Positions 27,530 to 36,813 of a stretch of DNA of 64,000 nucleotides are shown here, in pieces. The notes below the pieces were generated by a model, which searched no databases, was not told where the DNA came from, and saw only the letters and a list, made by a program, of their open reading frames with translations. Origin of the DNA: Cryobacterium levicorallinum (GTDB lineage Bacteria; Actinomycetota; Actinomycetes; Actinomycetales; Microbacteriaceae); NCBI RefSeq assembly GCF_004402405.1, contig NZ_SOFE01000023.1, positions 62,001 to 126,000 of the forward strand. Reading direction: 5' to 3'. Made by a program: the position numbers and the translations under genes. How positions within the stretch are numbered: the stretch's first letter is position 1; each line of letters begins with the position of its first letter.

Positions 27530-28894
27530 CTAGGAGCGGGAACGTTGCAGAATGTTGCGATGCCCGCCGATTTCGTCTTCAATGCGCGCCAGGTGCGCCA
27601 CGACCATTGCGCGTTTGGGTGAACGGGCCGGGAGCAGCTCCAGGCAGGCACGCCACACCTCGGTGTCCCAGGTGGCCTCTTCGGTGCGCGCGTAGCTGAG
27701 CAGCAGGTCGACCGACGCATCGGCGAGCATGGCTTCGCGCAGCCGGCTGCTCACTTCCTGGCGAATTTCGACGATACCGGGCGCTGACGATGCCGGCAGC
27801 ACAGCTCCGCGGTAGGCGCCGATGGCGACGCGGTGGGCGCCGCGCTCGAGGAAGGCCAGCACGCGTTGGGCATCGAGTTCGAGTTTGGACTCCAACCGAT
27901 ACGGGCGGGACGTGATCGTGATGGGGGAGTCGAGGAGCGCGAGTACCTTCCGTACCCGCACCATTTCGGCGCGCAGCGTCTCCACCGCAGTGTCCTGGTC
28001 CGAGAGAAAGCTGGCCAGGCGATCGGCGGAAAGTCCTTCGCGGTGCCAGGCCAGGAGCGTGAGAATCTCGGTGTGGCGGGGCGAGACATCCACTGTGCTG
28101 GTGCCGCAGTGCAGCTGGCCGTGATCGGTGCCGAGAACGCTCAGGCCGGCCGGCGCCAGTCGCGGCACGCTCACCGACACCGATGCCCGCGACCGCGGGG
28201 CGGGCGGTGGATCGGCCGGTTGGTCGAGGCGTTGGATGCGCAGCTCCGCTTCCATCGCGGCGACGGCCGCCTCGACCAGAGGGAGGGTCTGTGGTGCGAC
28301 AGCCTGGTCGCCGCCGGTGATGTCGATGACCCCCAGGATCTTGCCGGTGTCCGGGTCGTGAATGGGCACCGCAGTGCAGCTCCACGGGTGCGCCAGAGCG
28401 TTGAAGTGTTCAGCGCGCCGAATCTGGATTCCGCGGTCGAGGGCGAGTGCCGTTCCCGGTGCGCTCGTGCCGACCCGGCTCTCCGACCAGTCGGCGCCCT
28501 CGACGAAGAGCATCTCCTCAACCCGGCGGCGCAGCACTCGATCGCCGTCGATCCAGAGCAGCCGACCGGATTCGTCACCGATGGCAACGATCAGCTCGGC
28601 GTCGATGGCGTGGCGGATGAGCAGGTTGTGCACGACGGGTAGCACTGCGGCGAGCGGATGCTGATTGCGCAGGTCGCGCAGTTCGCTGTCGGTCAGCGTC
28701 CGCTCAGGAGTCACACTCGACGGGTCGAGGCTCAGCGACAGCGAACGGTGCCAGGAGTCCTGCACGAGCTGGCGCACCCCGGTTTGAAAGACCCGATCGG
28801 TGATGGCGGATTCGTGGGCCCGCTCCAGGGCGACAATGCTCTCCCGCGCATCGCCGGTCGGGACCGACGACGAACTCTTCAAGCCGTATCCCAT
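27530..28894 (-). CDS. GAF-domain transcription regulator of the aldehyde dehydrogenase locus
   Basis: The 454-residue protein resembles the AcoR-like actinobacterial regulators that keep the sensory half but lack the sigma54 ATPase. [12 protein letters not shown] near the N-terminus and a GAF domain (about 85-210, with [16 protein letters not shown] and [20 protein letters not shown]) are followed by a winged-helix region ([27 protein letters not shown]). No GAFTGA motif is present. It probably senses an alcohol/aldehyde-related signal and controls the next gene. CGGAGG upstream is the ribosome binding site. Confidence 0.85.
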   Translation of the reverse strand: MGYGLKSSSSVPTGDARESIVALERAHESAITDRVFQTGVRQLVQDSWHRSLSLSLDPSSVTPERTLTDSELRDLRNQHPLAAVLPVVHNLLIRHAIDAELIVAIGDESGRLLWIDGDRVLRRRVEEMLFVEGADWSESRVGTSAPGTALALDRGIQIRRAEHFNALAHPWSCTAVPIHDPDTGKILGVIDITGGDQAVAPQTLPLVEAAVAAMEAELRIQRLDQPADPPPAPRSRASVSVSVPRLAPAGLSVLGTDHGQLHCGTSTVDVSPRHTEILTLLAWHREGLSADRLASFLSDQDTAVETLRAEMVRVRKVLALLDSPITITSRPYRLESKLELDAQRVLAFLERGAHRVAIGAYRGAVLPASSAPGIVEIRQEVSSRLREAMLADASVDLLLSYARTEEATWDTEVWRACLELLPARSPKRAMVVAHLARIEDEIGGHRNILQRSRS

Positions 28895-28953
28895 GAGCGT
28901 CTGCCTCCGTTAGCAGTGGACGGGTTCGTGCTGCCGAGACCGGCGTCGATGCC

Positions 28954-28959
28954 AGTCTA
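28954..28959 (-). promoter_or_regulatory. Possible -10 box of the GAF regulator gene
   Basis: On the minus strand the hexamer reads TAGACT, about 60 bp ahead of the regulator start. No convincing -35. Confidence 0.3.
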
Positions 28960-28989
28960 GGGCAGCTGCCAGAGATTTCCCGGAGTGCT

Positions 28990-29004
28990 GGGCAGTCTCT
29001 GCCC
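28990..29004. promoter_or_regulatory. 15-bp inverted repeat, candidate operator
   Basis: GGGCAG-TCT-CTGCCC is a perfect inverted repeat about 100 bp upstream of the regulator start. The surrounding 283-bp gap (28895-29177) shows no gene on either strand. Confidence 0.4.
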
Positions 29005-29177
29005 TTTTGGAGTCTGAACGACGGTTGTTCGATCCGCCGACAGGCGCGAGGTCTACGAATTTGCCACGGGAGCGACGGCCCCGATCTCGTCGCCGGAAGA
29101 TATCCACAGGCGAGGAGTGGCACATATTTTCTGTGCATTACCTCGGTGCAGGCGGATGCCCCGCCCATTCTGGGCGC

Positions 29178-29582
29178 ATGACAATGACAACGAAACTCGA
29201 AGACGCCCCGCCCGTGACCACATTGCAGGAGGCCCGCACGCGAGTCTTCGACTTGGTCGGTCACGCCATCCGGCCACAGCTCTGGCTCATGTTGCTCGAT
29301 CCGTATGGCCAGCAGTTGTCCGTGCTAATCCCGATTGACGGCATTCCGGTGCGGCCCGAGCCCGGGTCAACCCAGCCCTTCGCCGTGCGCATCAACGACA
29401 TGCTCGCCCAGGAGGCCCCTGGCGGCAGCATCATTCTGACTCTGGAGCGGCCGGGCTCCGCCGCCCTGACCGCACCGGACCAGGCTTGGGCCGCCGAATT
29501 GACCCAGTCCTTCGGGAAGCTCATGCGCATCACGGGCCTGTTCGTCGCGCACGACGACGGAGTCGCGGTTCTCACACCCTAG
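29178..29582 (+). CDS. Hypothetical protein
   Basis: The 134-residue product is acidic to neutral, has no membrane segment and no motif I recognise. Its middle part, LWLMLLDPYGQQLSVLIPIDG, and the end, LTQSFGKLMRITGLFVAHDDGVAVLTP, look like a compact alpha/beta fold. The phrasing PDQAWAAELTQ recalls DUF4192-type proteins only loosely. The ATG at 29178 is 6 nt after CATTCT, a near -10 match; an in-frame ATG two codons on is equally possible. It is followed 9 bp later by aroQ. Confidence 0.65.
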   Translation: MTMTTKLEDAPPVTTLQEARTRVFDLVGHAIRPQLWLMLLDPYGQQLSVLIPIDGIPVRPEPGSTQPFAVRINDMLAQEAPGGSIILTLERPGSAALTAPDQAWAAELTQSFGKLMRITGLFVAHDDGVAVLTP

Positions 29583-29585
29583 GCT
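29580..29585 (+). promoter_or_regulatory. Possible -10 box for a leaderless aroQ transcript
   Basis: TAGGCT at 29580-29585 overlaps the stop of the previous gene and ends 6 nt before the aroQ ATG. GAGG in the gap could instead be a weak ribosome binding site. Confidence 0.35.
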
Positions 29586-29591
29586 GAGGCG

Positions 29592-30026
29592 ATGAATACA
29601 GTGCTGGTTCTGAACGGTCCGAACCTCGGGCGCCTGGGCAGTCGTGAACCCGATGTCTATGGGTCGGCCAACCTGGACGATCTGCGTGCGCTGCTCGTCG
29701 CATCCGCTCGTGATGGAGTCGTGATTGACCTGCGGCAGACCGACGACGAGGCCGAACTCATCCACTGGCTATATGAGGCCGTCGATGAGCGGATGCCGGT
29801 GATCCTGAATCCCGCCGCGTTTACCCACTACAGCTACGCCCTGCGGGATGCCGCGGCCCTCGTGACCAAGGCCGGCCTGCCGCTGATCGAGGTGCACATC
29901 TCGAACCCGCACGCGCGCGAGACGTTTCGCCACACCAGCGTCGTGAGCGCCATCGCGACCGGCGTGATCGCGGGCCTCGGCTTCGACTCGTATCGCCTGG
30001 CGCTCGACTTCGTCACCCAGCCGTAG
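29592..30026 (+). CDS. aroQ: Type II 3-dehydroquinate dehydratase
   Basis: The 144-residue protein is a class II dehydroquinase, forming dodecamers that remove water from 3-dehydroquinate. LVLNGPNLGRLGSREPDVYG carries the catalytic Arg/Tyr loop, NPAAFTHYSYALRDA the Asn/His region, and IEVHISNPHARETFRHTS the substrate site. It supplies the step between AroB and AroE but is parted from aroB by the aldehyde dehydrogenase locus on the other strand. Confidence 0.97.
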   Translation: MNTVLVLNGPNLGRLGSREPDVYGSANLDDLRALLVASARDGVVIDLRQTDDEAELIHWLYEAVDERMPVILNPAAFTHYSYALRDAAALVTKAGLPLIEVHISNPHARETFRHTSVVSAIATGVIAGLGFDSYRLALDFVTQP

Positions 30027-30048
30027 GCGCAGCGGGCGAGCTGCGCCT

Positions 30049-30077
30049 TTGAAACCTGTGGCTTGGACACGTAGACT
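30049..30077 (+). promoter_or_regulatory. Promoter of efp
   Basis: TTGAAA (30049-30054) and TAGACT (30072-30077) are spaced by exactly 17 bp, the best sigma70-type pair in the window. The predicted start is near 30084, about 50 nt before the efp ATG. Confidence 0.7.
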
Positions 30078-30133
30078 CGACAAGGTGCCATTTGCACCCG
30101 CGCACCTTATCAATTGAACGGAACACCCCTCCC

Positions 30134-30697
30134 ATGGCTTCTACCGCTGATATCAGAAACGGCGTCGTACTCAACATGGATGGCCAGCTTTGGGCCGTCG
30201 TCGAGTTTCAGCACGTCAAGCCGGGCAAGGGTGGCGCCTTCGTTCGCACCAAGATGAAGAACGTCGTCTCGGGCAAGACCGTTGACCGCACGTTCAACGC
30301 CGGCGCGAAGATCGAGACCGAAAACGTCGATCGCCGCGACTTTCAGTACCTCTACAACGACGGCGACGCCTACGTTTTCATGGATGTGGCCGACTACGAC
30401 CAGATCACCGTCTCCGCCGCCGTCGTCGGCGATGCGAGCAACTTCATGCTCGAAAACCAGGCCGTGACCGTGGCGCTGCACAACGGCAACCCGCTCTATG
30501 TCGAGCTGCCGGCATCCGTTACCCTCGAAATCACCTACACCGAGCCGGGCCTGCAGGGCGACCGTTCCACCGGCGGCACCAAGCCGGCCACCGTGGAGAC
30601 CGGCTACCAGATTCAGGTTCCGCTGTTCCTCGAGCAGGGCACCAAGGTCAAGGTCGACACCCGCACCGGCGACTACCTCGGTCGCGTCAACGAATGA
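30134..30697 (+). CDS. efp: Elongation factor P
   Basis: EF-P relieves ribosome stalling at consecutive prolines. The 187-residue product has the three-domain length, starting [19 protein letters not shown], with the tip loop [15 protein letters not shown] carrying the conserved Lys. It ends [25 protein letters not shown], the family signature. No clear Shine-Dalgarno precedes the ATG. No EpmA/B-type modifier gene is nearby. nusB overlaps its stop as ATGA. Confidence 0.98.
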   Translation: MASTADIRNGVVLNMDGQLWAVVEFQHVKPGKGGAFVRTKMKNVVSGKTVDRTFNAGAKIETENVDRRDFQYLYNDGDAYVFMDVADYDQITVSAAVVGDASNFMLENQAVTVALHNGNPLYVELPASVTLEITYTEPGLQGDRSTGGTKPATVETGYQIQVPLFLEQGTKVKVDTRTGDYLGRVNE

Positions 30698-31113
30698 GCG
30701 CTCGTACCAAGGCCCGCAAGCGCGCCATCGACATTCTGTATGCCGCCGATGTGCGTCAGATCAGCATTCCGGAGTCGCTTGCAACCGAGGCCGAGCGTGC
30801 CGCGAGCGAGCCGGCACGTCTCGCTTCCTGGCTGTACGCCCGTGAGCTCGTCGAGGGGGTCGTCGACCACCGCGAAGAGATCGATGAACTGATCGAAACG
30901 TACTCGCAGGGCTGGTCCCTCGCGCGCATGCCCAACATTGATCGCGCCATTCTGCGCATCGGAATCTGGGAGATTCTGTACAACGACGCCGTTCCGCACG
31001 CCGTCGCGATCGATGAGGCCGTTGAAGCGGCGAAAATTCTCTCAACGGATGACTCGGCCGGGTTTGTCAACGGATTGCTCGGCAAGATCGCTCAGACCGC
31101 TCCGTCGGCCTAA
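30694..31113 (+). CDS. nusB: NusB, transcription antitermination factor
   Basis: NusB binds boxA with S10 and supports rRNA antitermination. The 139-residue protein starts [20 protein letters not shown] and has [19 protein letters not shown] and [28 protein letters not shown], the family signature. efp-nusB is the usual order in Actinobacteria, here with an ATGA overlap. Confidence 0.97.
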   Translation: MSARTKARKRAIDILYAADVRQISIPESLATEAERAASEPARLASWLYARELVEGVVDHREEIDELIETYSQGWSLARMPNIDRAILRIGIWEILYNDAVPHAVAIDEAVEAAKILSTDDSAGFVNGLLGKIAQTAPSA

Positions 31114-31162
31114 CTCGGCGAATCGCCGCTTCCAGCGCGCACCGTCAACGAAGGGCACGAAG

Positions 31163-32101
31163 ATGACCAGCACCGGACAAGGCGCCCAGCCGAACCGGCC
31201 GAACCCTTACGCACCGCCGGCCGAGCCGATAAACCCCTTTGCGATGGCGCCGAAGACCAACACCATGGCGATCGTGTCGTTCGTCTCGTCATTGGTGATC
31301 GGGCTCGTCGGCATCATCACGGGTCACATCGCCCTCGGGCAGATTCGAGCTCGCGGTGAGGTCGGCCGCGGTTTCGCCCTGGCCGGCCTCATCATCGGGT
31401 ACGTCAGCACCGCGGTGTTCGTGATCCTGGTGGCACTCGCGGTCATCTTCGCATCCGCTCTCGCAGCATTTCTGGTGAACGTCGGATCCAACGCGGGCTC
31501 GTCCAGCTCGTCGTCAGCTCCGCTGCCGACCGGTGAGCTGGGCGCCGCCAACTTCGATGGCGGCTATCTCGAATTCGGTGCCGGTCCGGTCATTATCGAC
31601 GAATACATCGATCCGATGTGCCCGTTCTGCGCCCAGTTCGAGCAGACCAATGGGGAGCTGCTTCTAGCCGGCGTCGAGAGCGGCGTCATCACCCTGCGCG
31701 TGCACTCATTGGCCTTTCTGGACAGCAAATCGCAGGGCACGAACTACTCGAGTCGGGCTTCGGCGGCCCTGACCTGCCAGGCCACGCTCAACCCCGGCGA
31801 GACCCTCGATTTTCTGTCGGAGCTGTTCGCGAACCAGCCGCTCGAGAACACCCCTGGCTTGAGCGACGCCGAGCTCGCCGACCTGGCTGGGGGTGATGCG
31901 AGCATCACCGACTGTGTTCAAAGCGGGGACTATCAGGCCTGGTCGCAGCAGAACACCGAGTCCGCACTGACCGGTCCGATCGCGGGAGCCGAGATCGAGG
32001 CCGTATCCGGCACCCCGACCGTGCTTGTTGACGGCGCGCAATATCGGGGCAGCCTCACCAATCAGGCCGAATTCTCCGCCTTCGTCGCCGGCGCCTTCTA
32101 G
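31163..32101 (+). CDS. DUF4190 membrane protein with DsbA-like thioredoxin domain
   Basis: The 312-residue protein has a Pro/Asn-rich cytoplasmic N-terminus, two membrane helices (about 33-55 and 67-95) of the DUF4190 type joined by GHIALGQIRARGEVGRG, a Ser-rich linker, and an extracellular thioredoxin-fold domain. EYIDPMCPFCAQFEQ holds a CPFC active site, and GTPTVLVDG is the cis-Pro loop. It is likely an extracellular thiol oxidoreductase. ATG at 31163 fits the domain layout; a ribosome binding site is weak. Confidence 0.88.
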   Translation: MTSTGQGAQPNRPNPYAPPAEPINPFAMAPKTNTMAIVSFVSSLVIGLVGIITGHIALGQIRARGEVGRGFALAGLIIGYVSTAVFVILVALAVIFASALAAFLVNVGSNAGSSSSSSAPLPTGELGAANFDGGYLEFGAGPVIIDEYIDPMCPFCAQFEQTNGELLLAGVESGVITLRVHSLAFLDSKSQGTNYSSRASAALTCQATLNPGETLDFLSELFANQPLENTPGLSDAELADLAGGDASITDCVQSGDYQAWSQQNTESALTGPIAGAEIEAVSGTPTVLVDGAQYRGSLTNQAEFSAFVAGAF

Positions 32102-32141
32102 CTGCCTCGCACTCCAGACAGACTTCCGGCTCGGGAACGGC

Positions 32142-32147
32142 TAAGCT
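32142..32147 (+). promoter_or_regulatory. Probable -10 box of the pyr operon
   Basis: TAAGCT (32142-32147) would start transcription near 32154, just ahead of the PyrR-binding stem. The -35 is poor. Confidence 0.4.
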
Positions 32148-32162
32148 AATCCCATTCAGACA

Positions 32163-32197
32163 TCCTTTAATGATCCGTCCTGTGAGACGGGGAAGGA
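32163..32197 (+). promoter_or_regulatory. PyrR-binding RNA element overlapping the pyrR ribosome binding site
   Basis: TCCTT (32163-32167) pairs with AAGGA (32193-32197), and CCGTC (32175-32179) with GACGG (32186-32190), with the loop CTGTGA. The layout matches the known PyrR binding loop of Bacillus leaders (UCCUUUA, a GUCC-GAGAGGC-type hairpin, AAGGA). The right arm is part of the AAGGAGG ribosome binding site, so UMP-bound PyrR would block translation, the mode described for mycobacteria. Confidence 0.75.
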
Positions 32198-32206
32198 GGT
32201 CGGCAT

Positions 32207-32749
32207 TTGGCGCACATTGTGCTCACTCAGGCTGACATCACCCGCGCGTTGACTCGAATCTCCCACGAGATCCTGGAGTCCAATCGGGGCCCGGACGACC
32301 TCGTCATCCTCGGCATTCCGACCCGCGGCGTCATTCTGGCCCACCGGATTGCCGAGATCATCCAGCGGATCGAACCGGCCGCGAACCCGGTGCGGGTCGG
32401 TTCCCTGGACGTGACGCTGTACCGCGATGACCTCGCGCACGGCCGCACGCGCACCCCCTCGCGCACCCAGATCCCCGGCAGCATCAACGGCGCCACGGTG
32501 GTCCTCGTCGACGACGTGCTCTACTCGGGGCGCACCATCCGCAGTGCTCTGGATGCGCTCGGCGACCACGGCCGCCCGAACATCGTGCGGCTGGCCGTGC
32601 TCGTCGACCGCGGCCACCGCGAACTGCCGATCCGCGCTGATTTCGTCGGTCGCAACCTGCCCACGGCTGCCGACGAGCGCATCAACGTACACATCGACGA
32701 GGTTGACGGCGACGAATTCGTCTCCATCGATGGGCGGAGTGAGCAATGA
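32207..32749 (+). CDS. pyrR: PyrR, pyrimidine regulator / uracil phosphoribosyltransferase
   Basis: The 180-residue protein binds pyr leader RNA when UMP is high and may have side uracil phosphoribosyltransferase activity. The PRPP-binding loop is [14 protein letters not shown] (near 103-116), and [15 protein letters not shown] is typical. The start is TTG at 32207, 6 nt after a perfect AAGGAGGT; no ATG or GTG fits. It overlaps pyrB by ATGA and heads the UMP operon. Confidence 0.96.
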   Translation: MAHIVLTQADITRALTRISHEILESNRGPDDLVILGIPTRGVILAHRIAEIIQRIEPAANPVRVGSLDVTLYRDDLAHGRTRTPSRTQIPGSINGATVVLVDDVLYSGRTIRSALDALGDHGRPNIVRLAVLVDRGHRELPIRADFVGRNLPTAADERINVHIDEVDGDEFVSIDGRSEQ

Positions 32750-33708
32750 GGCATCTGCTCTCGACCAAGGACCTCGCCCGCGATGAGGTCATCAACCTGC
32801 TCGACATTGCCGAGGACATGGCGGATGTCGGCCAGCGTGAGGTCAAAAAACTCCCGACCCTGCGCGGCAAGACCGTCGTCAACCTGTTCTTCGAAGACTC
32901 CACCCGCACCCGCATCTCGTTCGAGGCCGCCGCGAAGCGGCTCAGCGCCGATGTGATCAACTTCAGCGCCAAGGGATCCAGCGTCTCCAAGGGCGAAAGC
33001 CTCAAGGACACCGCGCAGACCCTCGCCGCGATCGGCGCCGACGGCGTCGTCATTCGCCACCCGGCCTCCGGCGCCCCCGCGGTGCTCGCCGCCAGCGGAT
33101 GGATCGATGCCGGCATCATCAACGCCGGCGATGGTACCCACGAACATCCCACCCAGGCGCTGCTCGACGCCTTCACCATCCGGCGCCGCATTCACGGAGC
33201 GGCACCCCGCGGCAAGGGACTCGATGACGTCACCGTCACGATCGTCGGCGACGTGCTGCACTCCCGCGTCGCCCGCTCCAACCTATGGCTGCTCACCACC
33301 CTCGGCGCCGAGGTCACGTTCGTCGCCCCGCCGACGCTGCTGCCGAGCGATACCTCGCTCTGGCCCGCCCGATTCAGCTTCGACCTGGACGACGCCATCG
33401 ATGCCGGCCCGGATGTGGTCATGATGCTGCGCATTCAGACTGAACGGATGAGCGCGGCCTTTTTCCCCAGCACCCGCGAGTACTCCCGGGTCTGGGGGCT
33501 GGATGACGCGCGATTCGGTCGGCTCGGTCCGGCTAGCATTGTTATGCACCCCGGTCCGATGAATCGCGGTCTGGAGATCTCATCCGCGGCGGCCGACTCC
33601 GCCAACTCGACAGTGCTCGAACAGGTCACCAACGGCGTCTCCGTGCGAATGGCCGCGCTCTACTTGCTCTTATCCGGTGACCGGAAGGAATCGAAGAATG
33701 CCGATTGA
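32746..33708 (+). CDS. pyrB: Aspartate carbamoyltransferase, catalytic chain
   Basis: PyrB joins carbamoyl phosphate and aspartate. The 320-residue protein has the carbamoyl phosphate site [15 protein letters not shown] (near 53), [30 protein letters not shown] and [11 protein letters not shown]. No pyrI regulatory chain is nearby, as expected for a Gram-positive. The gene overlaps pyrR at its start, and pyrC at 33698 begins inside its last codons. Confidence 0.97.
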   Translation: MRHLLSTKDLARDEVINLLDIAEDMADVGQREVKKLPTLRGKTVVNLFFEDSTRTRISFEAAAKRLSADVINFSAKGSSVSKGESLKDTAQTLAAIGADGVVIRHPASGAPAVLAASGWIDAGIINAGDGTHEHPTQALLDAFTIRRRIHGAAPRGKGLDDVTVTIVGDVLHSRVARSNLWLLTTLGAEVTFVAPPTLLPSDTSLWPARFSFDLDDAIDAGPDVVMMLRIQTERMSAAFFPSTREYSRVWGLDDARFGRLGPASIVMHPGPMNRGLEISSAAADSANSTVLEQVTNGVSVRMAALYLLLSGDRKESKNAD

Positions 33709-35065
33709 CGGAATGGCCCAACGCTGGCTCATACGCGGGGCGACCCTGCCGGACGGCACGAGCACGGACATCCGTTTGGATGGTGCGCGCATCGCTGAGC
33801 TGGGAACCGGACTGTCCCAGAGCGGCGCGAGCGTGATCGACGCCGCCGGCCTGGTAGCGTTGCCCGGCCTCGTCGACCTGCACGCCCACCTGCGTGAACC
33901 CGGGTACGAGCACAGCGAAACCGTGCTGAGCGGCAGCCGTGCCGCTGCCCGGGGCGGGTTCACGAGTGTGTTCGCCATGGCCAACACTCTGCCGGCCCAA
34001 GACACCGCCGGGGTGGTCGAACAGGTGCTCGCGCTCGGCGAAAGCGCCGGATACGTCGACGTGCAGCCGATTGGCGCGGTCACCGTAGGGCTGGCCGGCA
34101 AACAACTCGCCGAACTGGGCGCCATGGCGTCGAGTCGGGCCAGGGTGCGGGTATTTTCCGATGACGGATTCTGCGTCTCGGACCCGCTCCTCATGCGTCG
34201 CGCCCTCGAATACGTCAAGTCCTTCGACGGCGTCATCGCGCAGCACTCCCAGGAACCACGACTGACCGAAAAAGCCCAGATGAACGAGGGTGCCCTCTCC
34301 GGCGAACTCGGCCTCGTGGGCTGGCCGGCCGTCGCCGAGGAATCGATCATCGCCCGCGACGTACTCTTGGCCGAACACGTCGGCTCCCGCCTGCACGTCT
34401 GCCACGTTTCCACCGCCGGCTCCGTCGACGTCATCCGCTGGGCCAAGGCCCGCGGCATCCAGGTGACCGCCGAGGTCACCCCACACCACTTGCTGCTCAC
34501 CGAAGATCTCGTGCGCGGCTACGACGCCCGATTCAAGGTCAATCCTCCGTTGCGCAGCCGTGAAGACGTCGAAGCGCTGCGAGCCGGACTCGCCGACGGC
34601 ACGATCGACATCGTCGCGACCGACCACGCTCCGCACCCGGCCGAAAGCAAGGACTGCGAGTGGGATGCCGCTGCCAACGGCATGGTTGGGCTGGAATCAG
34701 CCCTGTCGGTCGTGCACGCCGCGGTCGTCGCGAACGGAATGCTCAACTGGTCCGACATCGAACGCGTGCTCTCCCGCACGCCCGCTCAAATCGGCCGGAT
34801 CACCGGTCAGGGCAAACCGATCGCGGTCGGGTCGCCGGCCGAACTGACCCTGTACGATCCCGCTGCCACCCGCGTCTTCGGTCGCGCCGACCTGTCGGGC
34901 ACGAGCGTGAACTCGCCGTACCTGTCGATGACGCTGCCCGGCGAGGTGCGGGCGACCTTCCACCGCGGCTACGCCACGGTGCTCGACGGAACTGTGCAGG
35001 GCGAAATCGCGCGCAGCAACCTCGAAATAGCCGGCCACGCGCGCGGAGTCCCCACCCATGGATAG
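33698..35065 (+). CDS. pyrC: Dihydroorotase
   Basis: PyrC cyclises carbamoyl aspartate. The 455-residue protein is of the long class I type with the metal-binding [26 protein letters not shown] and VATDHAPH (catalytic Asp). ATG at 33698 follows GGAAGGA; a GTG at 33677 is in frame but poorer. It overlaps the next gene by 8 nt. Confidence 0.96.
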   Translation: MPIDGMAQRWLIRGATLPDGTSTDIRLDGARIAELGTGLSQSGASVIDAAGLVALPGLVDLHAHLREPGYEHSETVLSGSRAAARGGFTSVFAMANTLPAQDTAGVVEQVLALGESAGYVDVQPIGAVTVGLAGKQLAELGAMASSRARVRVFSDDGFCVSDPLLMRRALEYVKSFDGVIAQHSQEPRLTEKAQMNEGALSGELGLVGWPAVAEESIIARDVLLAEHVGSRLHVCHVSTAGSVDVIRWAKARGIQVTAEVTPHHLLLTEDLVRGYDARFKVNPPLRSREDVEALRAGLADGTIDIVATDHAPHPAESKDCEWDAAANGMVGLESALSVVHAAVVANGMLNWSDIERVLSRTPAQIGRITGQGKPIAVGSPAELTLYDPAATRVFGRADLSGTSVNSPYLSMTLPGEVRATFHRGYATVLDGTVQGEIARSNLEIAGHARGVPTHG

Positions 35066-35591
35066 GTCCATTCCCGCCATCATTACGGCGCTCTTTCTGC
35101 TGGGCGTACTCGTACTGATGTGGCGCAGCTGGCACAAGCGCAGCCAACGTGACCGTACGCTCACCGCCGGTTACCCCCGGTCGGAGGGCGGCGCTGCCGC
35201 CGACGTGTTGGCGACCGCCGAGGCCTATTACGTGGCCACTACCCCGCGGGATGCCCCGCTGGAGCGACTGGCCATTCCCGGCCTGGGTTTTCGGGCCCGC
35301 GCCGCCCTGACCGTGACCGCGCAGGGCATCACCCTCGACCTAGACGGCAACGCGCCCCTGTACGTGCCCGGCGCCGCCATCGACCAGGTCGGTGCAGCGC
35401 AGCTCGCCATCGATCGCGTCGTCGAAACCGACGGGCTGGTTCGCCTGAGCTGGCGCCTGAACACGCCCGGCACCGACCGCCGCGACGTTGACAGCTTCTT
35501 CCGCATCATCGACCCGAACGATCGAGCCCGTCTCATCGATTCAATCCGAACCATTACGGCCCCGGCCCATCAAGACGAAAGTGAGGCCTGA
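35058..35591 (+). CDS. Membrane protein of the pyr operon (PH-like), function unknown
   Basis: The 177-residue product has one N-terminal membrane helix ([18 protein letters not shown], about 5-22) and a soluble part with [26 protein letters not shown] and [23 protein letters not shown] protein like this sits between pyrC and carA in many actinobacteria; I know of no assigned function. Overlaps at its start (8 nt with pyrC) and the 1-bp gap to carA show that it is translated with the pathway enzymes. Confidence 0.85.
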   Translation: MDRSIPAIITALFLLGVLVLMWRSWHKRSQRDRTLTAGYPRSEGGAAADVLATAEAYYVATTPRDAPLERLAIPGLGFRARAALTVTAQGITLDLDGNAPLYVPGAAIDQVGAAQLAIDRVVETDGLVRLSWRLNTPGTDRRDVDSFFRIIDPNDRARLIDSIRTITAPAHQDESEA

Positions 35592-35592
35592 C

Positions 35593-36813
35593 GTGCCCGA
35601 CTCGACCGCACCAGACCAGGCAGAAGCATCCGTTGCACTGACGCCCACCTTCTTGGTTACCGACAAGCCCGGCCCGGCCGTGCTCGTGCTCGAAGACGGC
35701 CGCCGATTCGTCGGCCGCAGCTACGGGAGCGAGGGGCAGACGCTCGGCGAGATCGTCTTCGCCACCGGTATGACCGGCTATCAGGAAACCCTGACCGACC
35801 CGTCCTACGCCGGTCAGATCGTGCTGATGACCGCCCCGCACGTGGGCAATACCGGGATGAACGACGAAGATATGGAATCCAGGCAGATCTGGGTGGCCGG
35901 CTTCATCGTGCGCGAACCCGCTCGGATGGCCTCAAATTTTCGCGCCACCCGCACCCTCGACGATGACCTCGAAGCAAATGGCGTCGTCGGCATCAGCGGC
36001 ATCGACACCCGTGCGATCACCCGCCACATCCGCTCGGCGGGCGCCATGAAGAGTGGAATCTTCTCGGGCGACCTGTTCGGCCTGTCCGACAGCGAACAGC
36101 TCGAACGCGTGCTCGGTGAAGCTGCTATGCGCGGCCGCAACCTGTCGCTCGAGGTCTCGACCGTTGAACCCTTCTCCATTCCCGCACAGGGCGAACGCAT
36201 CGGCTCCGTCGCGGTGCTCGACCTCGGTGTGAAGACCAGCACCCTGACCTATCTCGCCGAACGGGGCTTCGAGGTGCTCGTCCTTCCGCAGTCGGTCACC
36301 GCCGAACACGTTCTGTCGCTGAAACCCTCCGCCCTGTTCTTCTCGAACGGACCCGGCGATCCGGCCGCTTCCGACGCCCACGTGGATCTGCTGCAGGAAG
36401 TACTCCGTGCGGGCATTCCCTACTTCGGTATCTGCTTCGGCAACCAGCTACTCGGCCGTGCCCTCGGTTTTCGCACCTATAAGCTGCCGTTCGGGCATCG
36501 TGGTATTAACCAGCCGGTTCTCGACAAGACCACCGGGCGGGTCGAGATCACCTCGCAAAACCACGGCTTCGCCGTTGAAATGCCGATTGAGGGCGTGCAT
36601 GACTCTCGCACCGGATTCGGTCGGGTCGAGGTGAGCCACTACAGCCTCAATGACCAAGTGGTCGAGGGCATCCGCTGCCTCGATATCAACGCTTTCTCGG
36701 TGCAGTACCACCCGGAGGCCGCCTCCGGCCCACACGACGCCAACCACCTTTTCGATCGATTCAGAGACGTTGTTCTGGCTGCGCAGTCAGCCGTTGCAGG
36801 AGAAACCAAATAA
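35593..36813 (+). CDS. carA: Carbamoyl-phosphate synthase, small (glutaminase) chain
   Basis: CarA feeds ammonia from glutamine to CarB. The 406-residue product has the N-terminal CarA domain ([36 protein letters not shown]) and the class I amidotransferase domain with the nucleophile Cys in [16 protein letters not shown] and the His/Glu pair in [14 protein letters not shown] at 35593 is the chosen start. The stop TAA shares a base with the carB ATG (TAATG). Confidence 0.96.
   Translation: MPDSTAPDQAEASVALTPTFLVTDKPGPAVLVLEDGRRFVGRSYGSEGQTLGEIVFATGMTGYQETLTDPSYAGQIVLMTAPHVGNTGMNDEDMESRQIWVAGFIVREPARMASNFRATRTLDDDLEANGVVGISGIDTRAITRHIRSAGAMKSGIFSGDLFGLSDSEQLERVLGEAAMRGRNLSLEVSTVEPFSIPAQGERIGSVAVLDLGVKTSTLTYLAERGFEVLVLPQSVTAEHVLSLKPSALFFSNGPGDPAASDAHVDLLQEVLRAGIPYFGICFGNQLLGRALGFRTYKLPFGHRGINQPVLDKTTGRVEITSQNHGFAVEMPIEGVHDSRTGFGRVEVSHYSLNDQVVEGIRCLDINAFSVQYHPEAASGPHDANHLFDRFRDVVLAAQSAVAGETK

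Noticed and set aside
28990..29008. Rho-independent terminator (6-bp stem plus TTTT)
   Set aside because: No plus-strand gene ends upstream; better seen as a possible operator.
29178..29582. Assignment to DUF4192
   Set aside because: Only a short resemblance, and the protein is far shorter than that family.
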